NCBI RefSeq assembly: GCF_002734215.1
Contig: NZ_NSEB01000012.1
Coordinates: 186,001 to 250,000, forward strand
Direction: 5' to 3'
Origin: Fredinandcohnia onubensis
Lineage (GTDB): Bacteria; Bacillota; Bacilli; Bacillales; Bacillaceae_L
DNA length: 64,000 nucleotides
Below the pieces are notes generated by a model that worked only from the letters and a program-made list of their open reading frames with translations, was not told where the DNA came from and did not search any database. The translations under genes were made by a program, and so were the position numbers. Positions 38,313 to 46,745 of the stretch are shown here, one piece after another; position 1 is the first letter of the stretch, and every line of letters starts with the position of its first letter.

Positions 38313-39524
38313 TTATTTTAAACTAGTTTTTATTCGATGTAATCGATACATCGTAAGGAATCCTAGAAGCGGTCCGGGTACTAGGATCAAAAACGTATAT
38401 TTCCAGCCAATAATTGATTCGATTAAGGGAACGAGAAAAATGACAATAATCGTAAGCACATAACCTAATGCTAATTGGATTGTTAATGATGAACCGACAT
38501 AGCGCTGATCAGCGTGCTCGGTGATGAGTGCTGAGAACTGGGCAGAATCTGCAATAATACTTATTCCCCACATGATACCTAAAATAGCAATAATCCAGGG
38601 TGAGCTACCGAAGAAAAATCCAATAATGAGTGTGATTGAGCCAGAAACCCCTAATGACCATAGTGTAACTTTTTCTCTGCCAATTCGATCGGCAAAAACA
38701 CCGCCAAACAAAGCCCCAAAGAATCCAGAACCAATTACTATGAATGTTACAATTGACGCGGGTGAAGAAAAATTAATCATTCCACTTGTTCTGAAGCTCT
38801 CTGCTAAAAATAATCCAAACCAGGACCACATCGCGTAAAGCTCCCACATATGACCAAAGTAACCAAAGTTCACAAGGCGAATCTGTTGATCTTTAAATGC
38901 ACGTGGAATCGAACTTGGATCAAATTTACCTGCGGGCAGTGGATAGGGTCCTACTTTTACAAGAAGCATTATAAGCCCAGATAAAATGGAGCAGATTCCC
39001 GTAATTATTAGTACCAGTTCCCATGAGGAGAACCCCATTCCTTTTATAAAATGTGGACCTGCCGTGCCAAGCGTGAGTGCACCCACGACTAGTCCTAATG
39101 CCATCCCGCGCCTCCTTTTAAACCAAGTGGAAACAAGTTTCATCCCTGGACCGTATACCCCTGACAAGGCAACGCCTGTGAAAAAGCGGAACAATAATGC
39201 AACAATTAAACTTTTAGCTAATAAAGCCGTTAAAATGGTCGAAACTCCTGCGAGTATGGCTGACCAAAAGAATAAAATATGTGGTTCAATACGGTCAGGT
39301 AGATTTAAAAATGCCGACACCAGAGAACCGATAATAAATCCTAAATTGACCATAATCGTAATATAGCTAACTTGACTACTACTCAATCCCCATAGATCGA
39401 TTAAAGTTGGTAAAACAGCAGTCATTGAGAACCATGTTGTCATTGTGCCAAGCATGGCAAGTGACAATAAAACTAACTTATTGGTGTGATATTTTCCAAA
39501 TTCCAGAGATTCATATTTATTCAT
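38313..39524 (-). CDS. MFS transporter
   Basis: 403 aa with 12 predicted membrane helices. It has the loop 2-3 and 8-9 patterns of the major facilitator family (FFGALFGGVFADRIGREKVTLW, KRRRGMALGLVVGALTLGTAG). Related proteins are cyanate/nitrate-type or generic organic-acid permeases; no substrate motif is decisive. Its ATG overlaps the end of an upstream 53-aa ORF by 8 bases, suggesting translational coupling. Confidence 0.82.
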   Translation of the reverse strand: MNKYESLEFGKYHTNKLVLLSLAMLGTMTTWFSMTAVLPTLIDLWGLSSSQVSYITIMVNLGFIIGSLVSAFLNLPDRIEPHILFFWSAILAGVSTILTALLAKSLIVALLFRFFTGVALSGVYGPGMKLVSTWFKRRRGMALGLVVGALTLGTAGPHFIKGMGFSSWELVLIITGICSILSGLIMLLVKVGPYPLPAGKFDPSSIPRAFKDQQIRLVNFGYFGHMWELYAMWSWFGLFLAESFRTSGMINFSSPASIVTFIVIGSGFFGALFGGVFADRIGREKVTLWSLGVSGSITLIIGFFFGSSPWIIAILGIMWGISIIADSAQFSALITEHADQRYVGSSLTIQLALGYVLTIIVIFLVPLIESIIGWKYTFLILVPGPLLGFLTMYRLHRIKTSLK

Positions 39525-39678
39525 CTAAAGCAGCAGTATACGTAACCGCCATCCCTTCTATGCATATTTCATTTTTGCGCCAATTGATAACGCTTACATT
39601 TTTAACTACATTGTTAACCCGTTCTTCACTGAGCACCTTAAGAATCGATGGATAATGTTTCACATTTTCAACAATCAT
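39517..39678 (-). CDS. 53-aa ORF overlapping and upstream of the MFS gene
   Basis: It starts at the ATG at 39678 with a consensus AGGAGG 6 bases upstream and stops at 39517, inside the MFS start (8-base overlap). The product begins MIVENVKHYPSILKVLSEER and is soluble and mixed alpha/beta (INWRKNEICIEGMAVTYTAA). No family is recognised. It could be a small regulator or subunit of the transporter, or a leader that couples MFS translation. A cre-like TGATAACGCTTACA (13/14) lies within it at 39585-39598. Confidence 0.65.
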   Translation of the reverse strand: MIVENVKHYPSILKVLSEERVNNVVKNVSVINWRKNEICIEGMAVTYTAALDE

Positions 39679-40111
39679 CCCATTCCTCCTTATTAGTTAC
39701 CTATTCAGTTCAAATCTCTTTCGGGTTTTATCGAGTATTAAATAATTCAATTGAATAGTTGTATTACTACAGTATTGGAGGTATTAGGGATTTATTCGAA
39801 AAGTTGAGGAAATTAATTCGAAAAGTTTTTAAGAAGTCTGGTTCTTTTAATCATTTAGTTTGAATATACATGGTAGGTTGTAAATTGTGTCTAGCACTAT
39901 TGTGTTTTGATGAACATTGAAAATCGGAGTACTAGGAACATGTCCCGCATTCTATCAAAAGCCAGTACAATTTCTTGTTATTCGTGTATTTTTACTAGAT
40001 TTTTACCATATTTTAATAGAAAACAATCTATTGTCCCATTCATTTCGTTCCTTTTAACATACATTATGATTGAGACGTCTCCTACAAAGAAATAGAAAGG
40101 AGGTAGCGTTT
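39679..40111. other. Gene-free stretch with a 22-bp direct repeat
   Basis: No supportable gene. ATTCGAAAAGTT occurs twice, at 39794-39805 and 39816-39827. AGGAGG at about 40099 belongs to the following small ORF. Confidence 0.5.
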
Positions 40112-40242
40112 ATGAATCTTGCTGCATTGCTAATCGCAGTGTTTTTTTCCTCGCATTACTGATTGCTGTATTGCTTGGTACTCCAGAACAACGCAACATT
40201 GTTATAAATTGTATCAATGAGATTCTAGGAACAATTGCTTAA
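40112..40242 (+). pseudogene. Small hydrophobic peptide gene, frameshifted at a T7 run
   Basis: The ATG at 40112 has AGGAGG 7 bases upstream. The frame reads MNLAALLIAVFF and then stops after SSHY because of a run of seven T at about 40141. With one more T, the frame continues FLALLIAVLLGTPEQRNIVI to the TAA at 40242, giving a clean 43-aa peptide (one membrane helix plus a short polar tail). Good ribosome site, hydrophobic continuity and a fitting stop argue that both parts are one gene. Slippage, a real mutation or a sequencing error are all possible. A terminator-like hairpin follows. Confidence 0.55.
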
Positions 40243-40266
40243 TGATTAATAGACACTAGAAGGTTT

Positions 40267-40300
40267 CCCTTGGATAGTCTCCTATCTAAGGGCCCCTTTT
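40267..40300 (+). terminator. Hairpin after small peptide gene
   Basis: CCCTTGGATAG / CTATCTAAGGG with a TCTC loop is followed by CCCCTTTTC. It separates the small peptide gene from the LNG-repeat gene, so it acts as a terminator or attenuator between them. Confidence 0.7.
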
Positions 40301-40332
40301 CTATCAATAGAATTGCGAGTGGGGTGAAAAAA

Positions 40333-40926
40333 ATGAATGAAATGAATAAGAATAATGAACAGATTACGGAAATGAACAATGAAAACATGACAAAAGATAT
40401 GGATGATCTAATGAAAGTTGCTAATTCTTTGTTTAGCGAAGAAACGCTAAGCAAGCTTTCTGAGAAATTAGAGGAGAATTCCACTGTTTCCGTGAATGAG
40501 GATGTCTTATCAAAACTTAATGGTTTAAACGGATTAACTAGCTTGAATGGATTGAATGGATTGAATGGATTAAATGGGTTAAATGGGCTCAATACAACCT
40601 CATTATTATCTGGTGCAGGATTAGGTGGATTTGGAAGTTTACTCAAACAATTTTCCACGTCATCTAGTACAAATAACAATAACGAAGTAAATAAGGCACT
40701 TAAGGAAATCAAGGAAAGACTTGATCAAATGGAAAATGCTCAAAATAATGAAACACAATCACTATTAAGTGAAATGAATGGAAGATTACTAAATTTGCAG
40801 AACGAAACGAATCAATACCAAACACTTCAAAATTCTCTTTCTGACCTTCAGGCTGAGATGGATCATTTACAGTTTCTATTCGAAGAAATGACCGAAAAAC
40901 TTTCTAAAAAGAAAAAGAAAAAATAA
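40333..40926 (+). CDS. LNG-repeat, coiled-coil protein of unknown function
   Basis: 197 aa from the ATG at 40333 with GGGGTG upstream. An in-frame TTG at 40270 lies inside the preceding hairpin and is rejected. The Asn/Met-rich N-terminus is followed by a helix (FSEETLSKLSEKLEEN), then an Asn-Gly-Leu triplet array (LNGLNG..., ~8 units; 9-bp DNA repeats at about 40517-40590), a Gly/Ser linker (LLSGAGLGGFGSLL), an Asn run and a long coiled coil (~115-190) ending in a Lys run. No signal peptide or membrane segment. I do not recognise a family. Confidence 0.7.
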   Translation: MNEMNKNNEQITEMNNENMTKDMDDLMKVANSLFSEETLSKLSEKLEENSTVSVNEDVLSKLNGLNGLTSLNGLNGLNGLNGLNGLNTTSLLSGAGLGGFGSLLKQFSTSSSTNNNNEVNKALKEIKERLDQMENAQNNETQSLLSEMNGRLLNLQNETNQYQTLQNSLSDLQAEMDHLQFLFEEMTEKLSKKKKKK

Positions 40927-40983
40927 GAAAGATGGTCCTATTCCCTTTTACCGCCATAAAACGAATATCGAACCTATTGCAAC

Positions 40984-41020
40984 AAGGCTCCGCTTCCGAC
41001 CACCTCTGGGGCCTTTTATT
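40984..41020 (+). terminator. Terminator after LNG-repeat gene
   Basis: AAGGCTCC pairs with GGGGCCTT (one G-U pair) across a 16-base loop and is followed by TTATT. Confidence 0.6.
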
Positions 41021-41034
41021 CTGCTTAAAAAGAA

Positions 41035-41053
41035 GCTGACCCACATGGCCAGC
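41035..41053 (-). terminator. Terminator after multispanning membrane gene
   Basis: On the minus strand GCTGGCC / GGTCAGC (one mismatch) is followed by TTCTTTTTAAG, 30 bases past the stop at 41084. Confidence 0.65.
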
Positions 41054-41083
41054 CTCTACCAAACATTTATATGTGTTTTCTTA

Positions 41084-42457
41084 TTACAATAACAAATAAG
41101 CTACAAGCGTTCCGATAATCCACATACCGATGGCGAATGGCATATTCTGCACGGTAATGCGGAATGGGCTTTGACCCGTTCCCATGGCTGTTAACGTTAC
41201 AAGCAATCCGTACGTTCCCACTGTGAAGGTGGCTACCGACCCTGTTATAAGAACTAGGGCAATACTGACTGGATTGATCACGTCAAACATAGGTGTGATA
41301 ATTCCGGTTAGAATACCTACAGTCGCAATCGGATGAATACCAAACATACTTAATAAAACAAAGATGACTTGGATAAGGAACAAGATTAACATTGGATAAT
41401 CCGAAACAAAAGCAAGTGGTTTTTGAATCACTTCCAAAAACGATGTATCCCCTATACTAGTCGAAAATAATGACAGAGAGATGAATAATACAATGAAATT
41501 CTGCATGGTATTTGTTTTGGTTTTCCAATTATTCCAGCCAATCGTCCAGAAACTTCTCCGTCTTTTCATTAGTAAAGACCAAATGAAAGCAAATGGGAAA
41601 ATAACGATAGTTACCGTTAACGTAAAGCTTAAATCAAATAGATTTCCTATCACAATAACCAGAACAAGGAACAAGACGAGTGCTATGATGAACTGTACCA
41701 TCTTTCTCATTAATTGTTTCATATCGATTGTTGGCTGTCTCTTCGTGCTCACTTCGTTAAACTTGTATTTTTTATAAAAAATTCGCCCAAACAGAGAATC
41801 TAATATAAACGCAATAACTGCCATAAGGATGAGCCATGGCAAGAGGGTTACATATTCAACACCTGTTGTAAAGATGGCAACTGCGACCATAATCTCCAAC
41901 GGACTCCACAACAGGGCTAATGAGTAGCCTCTTAGTGAAGCTGTTGTGATAAACGAATTACGAATTTCTTTACTAAAAGAAGATAAAGTGCTCTTAAGTA
42001 CATCTTGAGAAATGGTTGCAGCCGATAGATTTAAAAAGGCCGCAAGAATATGCGTAATGAGTGAGCTCCTTGGGTATAGTTTCCCTAAATCTGAGACGTT
42101 CACTCTCATTAATAGATTCATATTCCGATCAAATCTTCCACTTCTTACGATGCTATTCATCCAAGGAAGCATGGCTAGCAATGTCAAAAGAGATAGATTC
42201 GAAGTTAATAAACTAGGAATAAGATGAAAGGATTGACCTGTTGTAAAGAATAAATATCCGCCGATGAATAGAAATGCTCCACCAAGAATTTTGAAAAGCC
42301 CTGATGCCAAAGGAAATGACACAATGAGCATGAGAATAGCAAGTACTCCGAGTATGTAATTGATTGTCTCACTACCTATAAAAATATTAATCGTATGGAG
42401 TAAAAATACGAATGAATAAAAAATATAAAGATAGCGGAACAATGGATATTGTTTCAT
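41084..42457 (-). CDS. Multispanning membrane protein, transporter-like, unknown substrate
   Basis: 457 aa from the ATG at 42457, which follows AAGGAGGAAG; the frame open to 42505 lacks a ribosome site. 11-13 hydrophobic helices. Conserved-looking polar intramembrane stretches (LNLSAATISQDVL, LLWSPLEIMVAVAIFTTGVEY, GIHPIATVGILTGIITPMFDV, VATFTVGTYGLLVTLTAMGTG) resemble ion-transporter-superfamily carboxylate permeases. I cannot name the family. Single gene flanked by terminators. Confidence 0.7.
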   Translation of the reverse strand: MKQYPLFRYLYIFYSFVFLLHTINIFIGSETINYILGVLAILMLIVSFPLASGLFKILGGAFLFIGGYLFFTTGQSFHLIPSLLTSNLSLLTLLAMLPWMNSIVRSGRFDRNMNLLMRVNVSDLGKLYPRSSLITHILAAFLNLSAATISQDVLKSTLSSFSKEIRNSFITTASLRGYSLALLWSPLEIMVAVAIFTTGVEYVTLLPWLILMAVIAFILDSLFGRIFYKKYKFNEVSTKRQPTIDMKQLMRKMVQFIIALVLFLVLVIVIGNLFDLSFTLTVTIVIFPFAFIWSLLMKRRRSFWTIGWNNWKTKTNTMQNFIVLFISLSLFSTSIGDTSFLEVIQKPLAFVSDYPMLILFLIQVIFVLLSMFGIHPIATVGILTGIITPMFDVINPVSIALVLITGSVATFTVGTYGLLVTLTAMGTGQSPFRITVQNMPFAIGMWIIGTLVAYLLL

Positions 42458-42588
42458 TTCTTCCTCCTTCTTAGTTGTTAAATCAAACACATCAAAGTAT
42501 AGCATAGAAGGAAAAAACTACAAGGATAATTTCCAGATATTCCTTGGAAGTAAGAAAGTTTATTGCTATAGTTATCCTTCAAAAAAAT

Positions 42589-42625
42589 ACAGCTCTGCTA
42601 CCATTTATAGAAATTGCAGAACTGT
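42589..42625 (-). terminator. Terminator after histidine kinase gene
   Basis: ACAGTTCTGC / GCAGAGCTGT on the minus strand (one mismatch) is followed by ATTTTTTTG, about 50 bases past the stop. Confidence 0.75.
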
Positions 42626-42651
42626 TAAATCTCTGTATTCAAGCTAGTTTT

Positions 42652-42673
42652 GGGACAAGGTAGCTGGTCCATA
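42652..42673. repeat. Degenerate GGGAC palindrome, copy 8
   Basis: GGGACAAGGTAGCTGGTCC remains of a copy, abutting the stop of the histidine kinase gene. The core is decayed. The last 26 codons of that gene show a milder skew (10 C-ending, 3 T-ending). Confidence 0.65.
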
Positions 42674-43936
42674 TTAGGGGTGTGGAAAGTAGATTCGGAA
42701 TTGTGTGCCTTCGTTTTTTGTACTGGTCACATCTAATTTTCCGTTCATGAGTTTAATAATTTTTATAACCGCCATCATGCCTAGGCCAGTACCCTCTCTG
42801 CCTTTCGTCGTAAAAAACGGCTCTCCTAAACGGGTTAGCTGCTCGTCCGTCATCCCTTCTCCAGTGTCTTTGATTTCAATAAGTACACCATCATTAACTT
42901 CTTCAGTACGTATAAATAGATTGCCGCCATTTGGCATCGCCTCAATACAATTTTTCGTAATATTTAAGAAGCATTGTTGTAAAAGCTGCGGGTCTCCTTT
43001 CATACGAATCGGTTCAATAATTGTATGAATATCAACACAGGACATATTTGCCATTGGTGTGATTACATTAATGGAACGTTGGAGTTCTTGTTCAAGATCT
43101 ACTATTATATGTTCTTCCTGTACGGATTTTGCGAACGTTAAATAGTTCCCAATAATATCATTTGCACGATCAATTTCTTGGAGGGAAATTTCAATAAACT
43201 GATTTCTCTTCTCTTCCTCCCATTCATTTTTATATAACATCTGTAAAATGCCTTTCACTACCGTAAGAGGATTTCTAACTTCATGGGAAATACTTGATGC
43301 AAGGTGACTAACTACCTCTAATTTCTCAGCTTTAATGACTTGCATATTCATGTGCACACTTTCTCGTAGCATTTCGGAAAAATACACGATAAAAAATGTA
43401 CTAAATAAATGAATGAAGAAAAAGATGAGAATTTCCATATAGAAAGTTAGACTAAAATGTCCTAGTACGATAGCACGCAAAACAAATAAAAATGTGCAGA
43501 AAAATAACGAAAAACTACATGCAATTAGGACTCTCTTATGCTTCGTCGCACTTTTAAACGTTTTGTGGATCATTAATAAAGAAATCAAAATAACTATACT
43601 TGAAAAGGCTGATGCATAAAAACCGCTGCCTAGGTCTCCTAAATAAAGTCGAATGAATAGAAAAACGGCAACTAATATTACACTCGCTTTTCGGCCAAGG
43701 TATAAACCACCAATCATTATAGCAATCGACCGTAAATCCAAGATAATTTCATCGCCGATGTGAAGTGGAAATAGCATACAACTTATCATTGCTATTGTTA
43801 CTGAAATTAATTGAATTCGCTCTTTTAATTGGCAAGATAAATTCTTCACATTTGTTTCAAAGATATGTGGAATAAATAAGATAAAGACGACTAAAAAAAG
43901 CAAATTTAATAATAATGTTTCTACATAATTAAACAC
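42674..43936 (-). CDS. Membrane sensor histidine kinase, KinB-like (5TM-LYT type)
   Basis: 420 aa. Six or so N-terminal helices with the 5TMR-LYT signature region (LDLRSIAIMIGGLYLGRKAS) precede the H-box SSISHEVRNPLTVVKGIL with phosphoacceptor His ~residue 217, and the N, G1 and G2 boxes (ITKNCIEAMPNGG, IKDTGEGMT, GREGTGLGMMAV). No response regulator gene is adjacent, so it is an orphan kinase. Orphan kinases of this architecture in Bacilli feed the sporulation phosphorelay (family knowledge); that role here is inference. Confidence 0.85.
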   Translation of the reverse strand: MFNYVETLLLNLLFLVVFILFIPHIFETNVKNLSCQLKERIQLISVTIAMISCMLFPLHIGDEIILDLRSIAIMIGGLYLGRKASVILVAVFLFIRLYLGDLGSGFYASAFSSIVILISLLMIHKTFKSATKHKRVLIACSFSLFFCTFLFVLRAIVLGHFSLTFYMEILIFFFIHLFSTFFIVYFSEMLRESVHMNMQVIKAEKLEVVSHLASSISHEVRNPLTVVKGILQMLYKNEWEEEKRNQFIEISLQEIDRANDIIGNYLTFAKSVQEEHIIVDLEQELQRSINVITPMANMSCVDIHTIIEPIRMKGDPQLLQQCFLNITKNCIEAMPNGGNLFIRTEEVNDGVLIEIKDTGEGMTDEQLTRLGEPFFTTKGREGTGLGMMAVIKIIKLMNGKLDVTSTKNEGTQFRIYFPHP

Positions 43937-44358
43937 AGTAATCCCCCTAATTCTAGTTAGAAAAATCGTCTTATGAACTATCCGACAAAAATTAACAAAT
44001 AACGAATGTTCTGTGAAAATTTATTATGTTTATGCACTCACCTTTTTTTGTTTTCATCGAATAATTTATTCCACACTTGATGGAAAATTTAAGAGGGGAT
44101 CATTCGCCACTCTAAAGGATTGCTCCTATAAATTCGTCAAAAAAGAATAATTTCCTTCTTTTTTTACTCATATAATCGTATTTTTATTAATTTTTTAGTA
44201 AACAATTTTACATCCTTGCTGAAACCGAAAACTTTTTGTTGTAGATTGCGGAATTGTGATGATTTTGATGACTTAAGAAGTGATAATAATGGAGAAAAAA
44301 ATAGAATTTTAGTTTGTGAACTGGATTTATCATTCTATTATTGAGAATGCTCCGAGTT
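43937..44358. other. AT-rich gene-free stretch upstream of the kinase
   Basis: It should contain the kinase promoter. I see no ORF with a ribosome site and no strong dyad. Confidence 0.4.
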
Positions 44359-44448
44359 TACTGTCACTAGCGAAAATACTGCCACTATTTCAGAATTACT
44401 GCCACTATTCCAAATTTACTCCCACTATCTGAAAAATACTGCCACTAC
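44359..44448. repeat. Five-unit 20-bp tandem array of TACTGCCACTAT
   Basis: TACT(G/C)(T/C)CACTA cores begin at 44359, 44377, 44397, 44417 and 44437, with spacing 18, 20, 20 and 20. The cores are conserved and the 8-9 bases between them are not. It lies between the kinase start and the 3' end of the DUF4145-like gene. The 20-bp period is close to two helical turns. Confidence 0.75.
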
Positions 44449-44519
44449 AAAAAAAGACACCAACCTGGATGCCTTACAAATTTATAGGTGACTTTTACAC
44501 GATTACACAGGAAACCTCT

Positions 44520-45626
44520 TTACTTCGCCTTCAACTGCTCAAACAATCTCGCTACGTTCACTACCCCAACATTTTTATATTTTCCGAGAATCACAAGCTC
44601 CTTCGGAAGTTGGCCAACAGTATGGATTCCGTCTTCGTTTAATTGTTTAATAAGGCTTGGTACGCCTTTGAACTCGTCTTTGGTGAGATGGATGTTTTTA
44701 AGAGAATCGGTTAGAATCAAGTAATCTGCTTTGTAAAATAAAAAGATTTCTCCTGGCCGTTCGAAAGTTACTTTTCTACGAATCTTTTCTTCTTCAATAA
44801 AGATTTTCAGTTCTTCGAAAAATTGCTTATCGTTGTTTTCGTTAAAACGTTTCACATGTTTATGCAAGTCTTCGAGATTACCAGGTAATTCGCTCATAAT
44901 ACGTGCTTGCTGCTCTGCACCTAATCTAATTAAGAAGGTCTCGGATTTATCGAATCGTTGTGGTAACAAAAAGGCATCGCGTAGAAAATACGGAACTTCC
45001 AGCATCTCCCCGTTATATTCGATCGTACGAATCGTTGTGTAACCTGGCTCTGCCATTTTCGCTGGAGTAGCTTCTGTTGTAGCAGCAACCTCATCATGAG
45101 CCTTTTTTTCGGGTGTCCCCTTTTTCATAGAAGCAACTAATACATCCTCTAGAGATTTCAACCGAAGTTCCAATTCGCTAATATCATAACGGTCTTCCTT
45201 TGGAGTGGTTGGATCCTGATAGGCTGGGACTTCTATCGATAATGGGGTATACACTTCAACAAACCATCTGACAATCTGGTAAATCGCTTCCCATGATAAA
45301 AGTGCTTCCGAATAACGAAACTTTCGTTTGTCATGTGAGGCCTGATTTCCAAGTTGACGAACTAAATGAAGGGCGTCTCTTATTTCTGTTGTTAGGATCC
45401 CCTCATTATCTAAAAGAGTGAGTCTTTCCTTTAATGTAATACGTGGGTTTTCATTCATTTTTTCATATTCCATTACTTGCTGTAGAATATTCTCGATAAG
45501 TACCCTTGAATGAGTTAACATTGTACGTGGACTTGTAAAGATGGTATGTTCCAATTCCCCCGCCAGAAATGCTAATTCTTTGGAGATGGGTTCTAGAAAT
45601 CTATAAAAATACTCAGATGTATTCAT
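44520..45626 (-). CDS. DUF4145/HEPN-like domain protein
   Basis: 368 aa from the ATG at 45626 with AAGGAA upstream; a frame open to 45734 lacks a site. The N-terminal helical domain (~1-140: LAFLAGELEHTIFTSPRTMLTHSRVLIENILQ split across helices; VRQLGNQASHD) matches the DUF4145 domain found at the N-terminus of HsdR and other nucleic-acid enzymes, including the R...H-type 'NxxxHD' ending. A low-complexity linker (~150-210) and a mixed C-terminal domain ending in a helix-hairpin-like GVVNVARLFEQL follow. No restriction genes are near. Function unknown; a nucleic-acid or HEPN-RNase-related role is possible. Confidence 0.65.
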   Translation of the reverse strand: MNTSEYFYRFLEPISKELAFLAGELEHTIFTSPRTMLTHSRVLIENILQQVMEYEKMNENPRITLKERLTLLDNEGILTTEIRDALHLVRQLGNQASHDKRKFRYSEALLSWEAIYQIVRWFVEVYTPLSIEVPAYQDPTTPKEDRYDISELELRLKSLEDVLVASMKKGTPEKKAHDEVAATTEATPAKMAEPGYTTIRTIEYNGEMLEVPYFLRDAFLLPQRFDKSETFLIRLGAEQQARIMSELPGNLEDLHKHVKRFNENNDKQFFEELKIFIEEEKIRRKVTFERPGEIFLFYKADYLILTDSLKNIHLTKDEFKGVPSLIKQLNEDGIHTVGQLPKELVILGKYKNVGVVNVARLFEQLKAK

Positions 45627-45821
45627 GTCATGCTGTTCCTTTCTAAGATGCAAAATAAAGGCCTGAATCTGGGTATAGAGACTCAGGCCGTCCGGAGATT
45701 CTTTCATTTTAGGTGAAAAATAGATGACAATCAAGGATGATATTAGAATTCGGCTATTTGCGAATGTTTAGTAAAATACCATCCTACTTAAAGACATTCG
45801 CCCAAGAGGGAAAAAAATCTG

Positions 45822-45849
45822 GGACAAGGGACCTGTCCCTGTGACCCAT
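45822..45849. repeat. Dispersed GGGAC palindrome, copy 9
   Basis: Halves GGGACAAGGGACC and TGTCCCTGTGACCCA. It lies between two divergent transcription units (DUF4145-like gene and thi operon), about 100 bases upstream of the riboswitch, so this copy is not at a gene end. Confidence 0.88.
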
Positions 45850-45918
45850 TGGAAACATATCCCTTTTCAAATGGACGGAATTGTGTTAATTTTAGGGTAT
45901 AAGTTAATATTTTGTATT

Positions 45919-46016
45919 TTCACTAGGGGAACTCTTGATAAGAGCTGAGAAAAAAGTAGTGTACTTTGAAACCCTCATTACCTGAACAGGCTTGTACCTG
46001 CGTAGGGATGTGGTTA
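45919..46016 (+). ncRNA. TPP riboswitch (THI element)
   Basis: It contains the conserved AGGGG...CTGAGA (45945-45950), ACCCT (45971-45975), ACCTGAACAGG and GCGTAGGGA segments of the TPP aptamer in the right order. P3/P4 sequences such as TGTACCTGCG match the thi-box. It precedes the thiazole operon and a terminator hairpin, so TPP should stop transcription. A weak promoter (TTGTGT - 18 - TAATAT) ends just before it. Confidence 0.93.
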
Positions 46017-46047
46017 AAGCAATCTTTTTTTATGTGTATACATAACA

Positions 46048-46079
46048 ACCACTTTCCTACTTTGGAGAGTGGTTTTTTG
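46048..46079 (+). terminator. Riboswitch-controlled terminator
   Basis: ACCACTTTCC / GGAGAGTGGT (8-base loop, one mismatch) followed by TTTTTTG forms the expression platform between the aptamer and tenI. Confidence 0.88.
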
Positions 46080-46142
46080 TTGTGCTTTAACCGTTCTATT
46101 CTTTTTTACGCTACAAGTTGTTAGATAAAAAGGAGTAATTCA

Positions 46143-46745
46143 ATGAAATTAATTGCTGTGACGGATGATCAGCAATCCGTAAAAGCTCTTGCTGAAAAAA
46201 TTATCGCGATTAACGATGTAATGGATTACGTGCAGATTCGAGAGAAATCAAAATCTGTTCTAGAAATTGTGACCTTAATCGAATATTTACAAAACAAGGG
46301 TGTGAAGAAAGAGAAAATCATCATGAATGACCGCCTTGATGTTGCGCTATGTATGGATATTCCTACTGTCCACTTACCTGAAAATGGGCTCCCAGTAAAA
46401 ATGGTGAAAAAACGATACCCGCACATTAGAGTGGGTTGCAGTGTTCATTCTTTTGAAAAAGCAAAACAAGTTGAGGCAAATGGAGCCGATTACGTATTAT
46501 ATGGGCATTGCTTTGAAACAAATAGCAAACAAGGTCTCCCACCCAACGGGGTTGAGCCTATTTTACAGATAAAAAAGGAACTGAGCATCCCAGTTTATGC
46601 AATTGGTGGCATTACGTTAGTAAAATTACCATCCATCCAAGCTATTGGGCCTGACGGTGTTGCGATCATGTCCAGTATTTTTGCCGCAGACGAACCTTAT
46701 TCCATCACAAAAAAATTCAGTGAGGCGATTCACAATGAAAAGTAG
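46143..46745 (+). CDS. tenI: TenI-type thiazole tautomerase / thiamin-phosphate synthase family
   Basis: 200 aa TIM barrel of the ThiE/TenI family (VQIREKSKS, MNDRLDVAL, HLPENGLPVK, GCSVHSFEKA, YVLYGHCF, YAIGGIT). ThiE's catalytic lysines and pyrophosphate motif are not clearly retained, and position ahead of thiO-thiS-thiG is that of tenI in Bacillus, so the aromatising thiazole tautomerase is favoured. AAGGAG lies 7 bases before the ATG. It overlaps thiO by 11 bases. Controlled by the TPP riboswitch. Confidence 0.85.
   Translation: MKLIAVTDDQQSVKALAEKIIAINDVMDYVQIREKSKSVLEIVTLIEYLQNKGVKKEKIIMNDRLDVALCMDIPTVHLPENGLPVKMVKKRYPHIRVGCSVHSFEKAKQVEANGADYVLYGHCFETNSKQGLPPNGVEPILQIKKELSIPVYAIGGITLVKLPSIQAIGPDGVAIMSSIFAADEPYSITKKFSEAIHNEK

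Noticed and set aside
39585-39598. cre-like TGATAACGCTTACA (13/14)
   Set aside because: Not listed as a separate site because it is inside a coding ORF and about 60 bases from the MFS start without a visible promoter; a chance match is likely.
44359-44448. Short repeats considered as a CRISPR array
   Set aside because: The 20-bp period with ~12-bp cores is too short, linkers are only 8-9 bases, and no cas genes are present.
44453-44484. Possible terminator after the DUF4145-like gene
   Set aside because: The stem on the minus strand is only 6 bp with two G-U pairs, although a T7 run follows; too weak to list.
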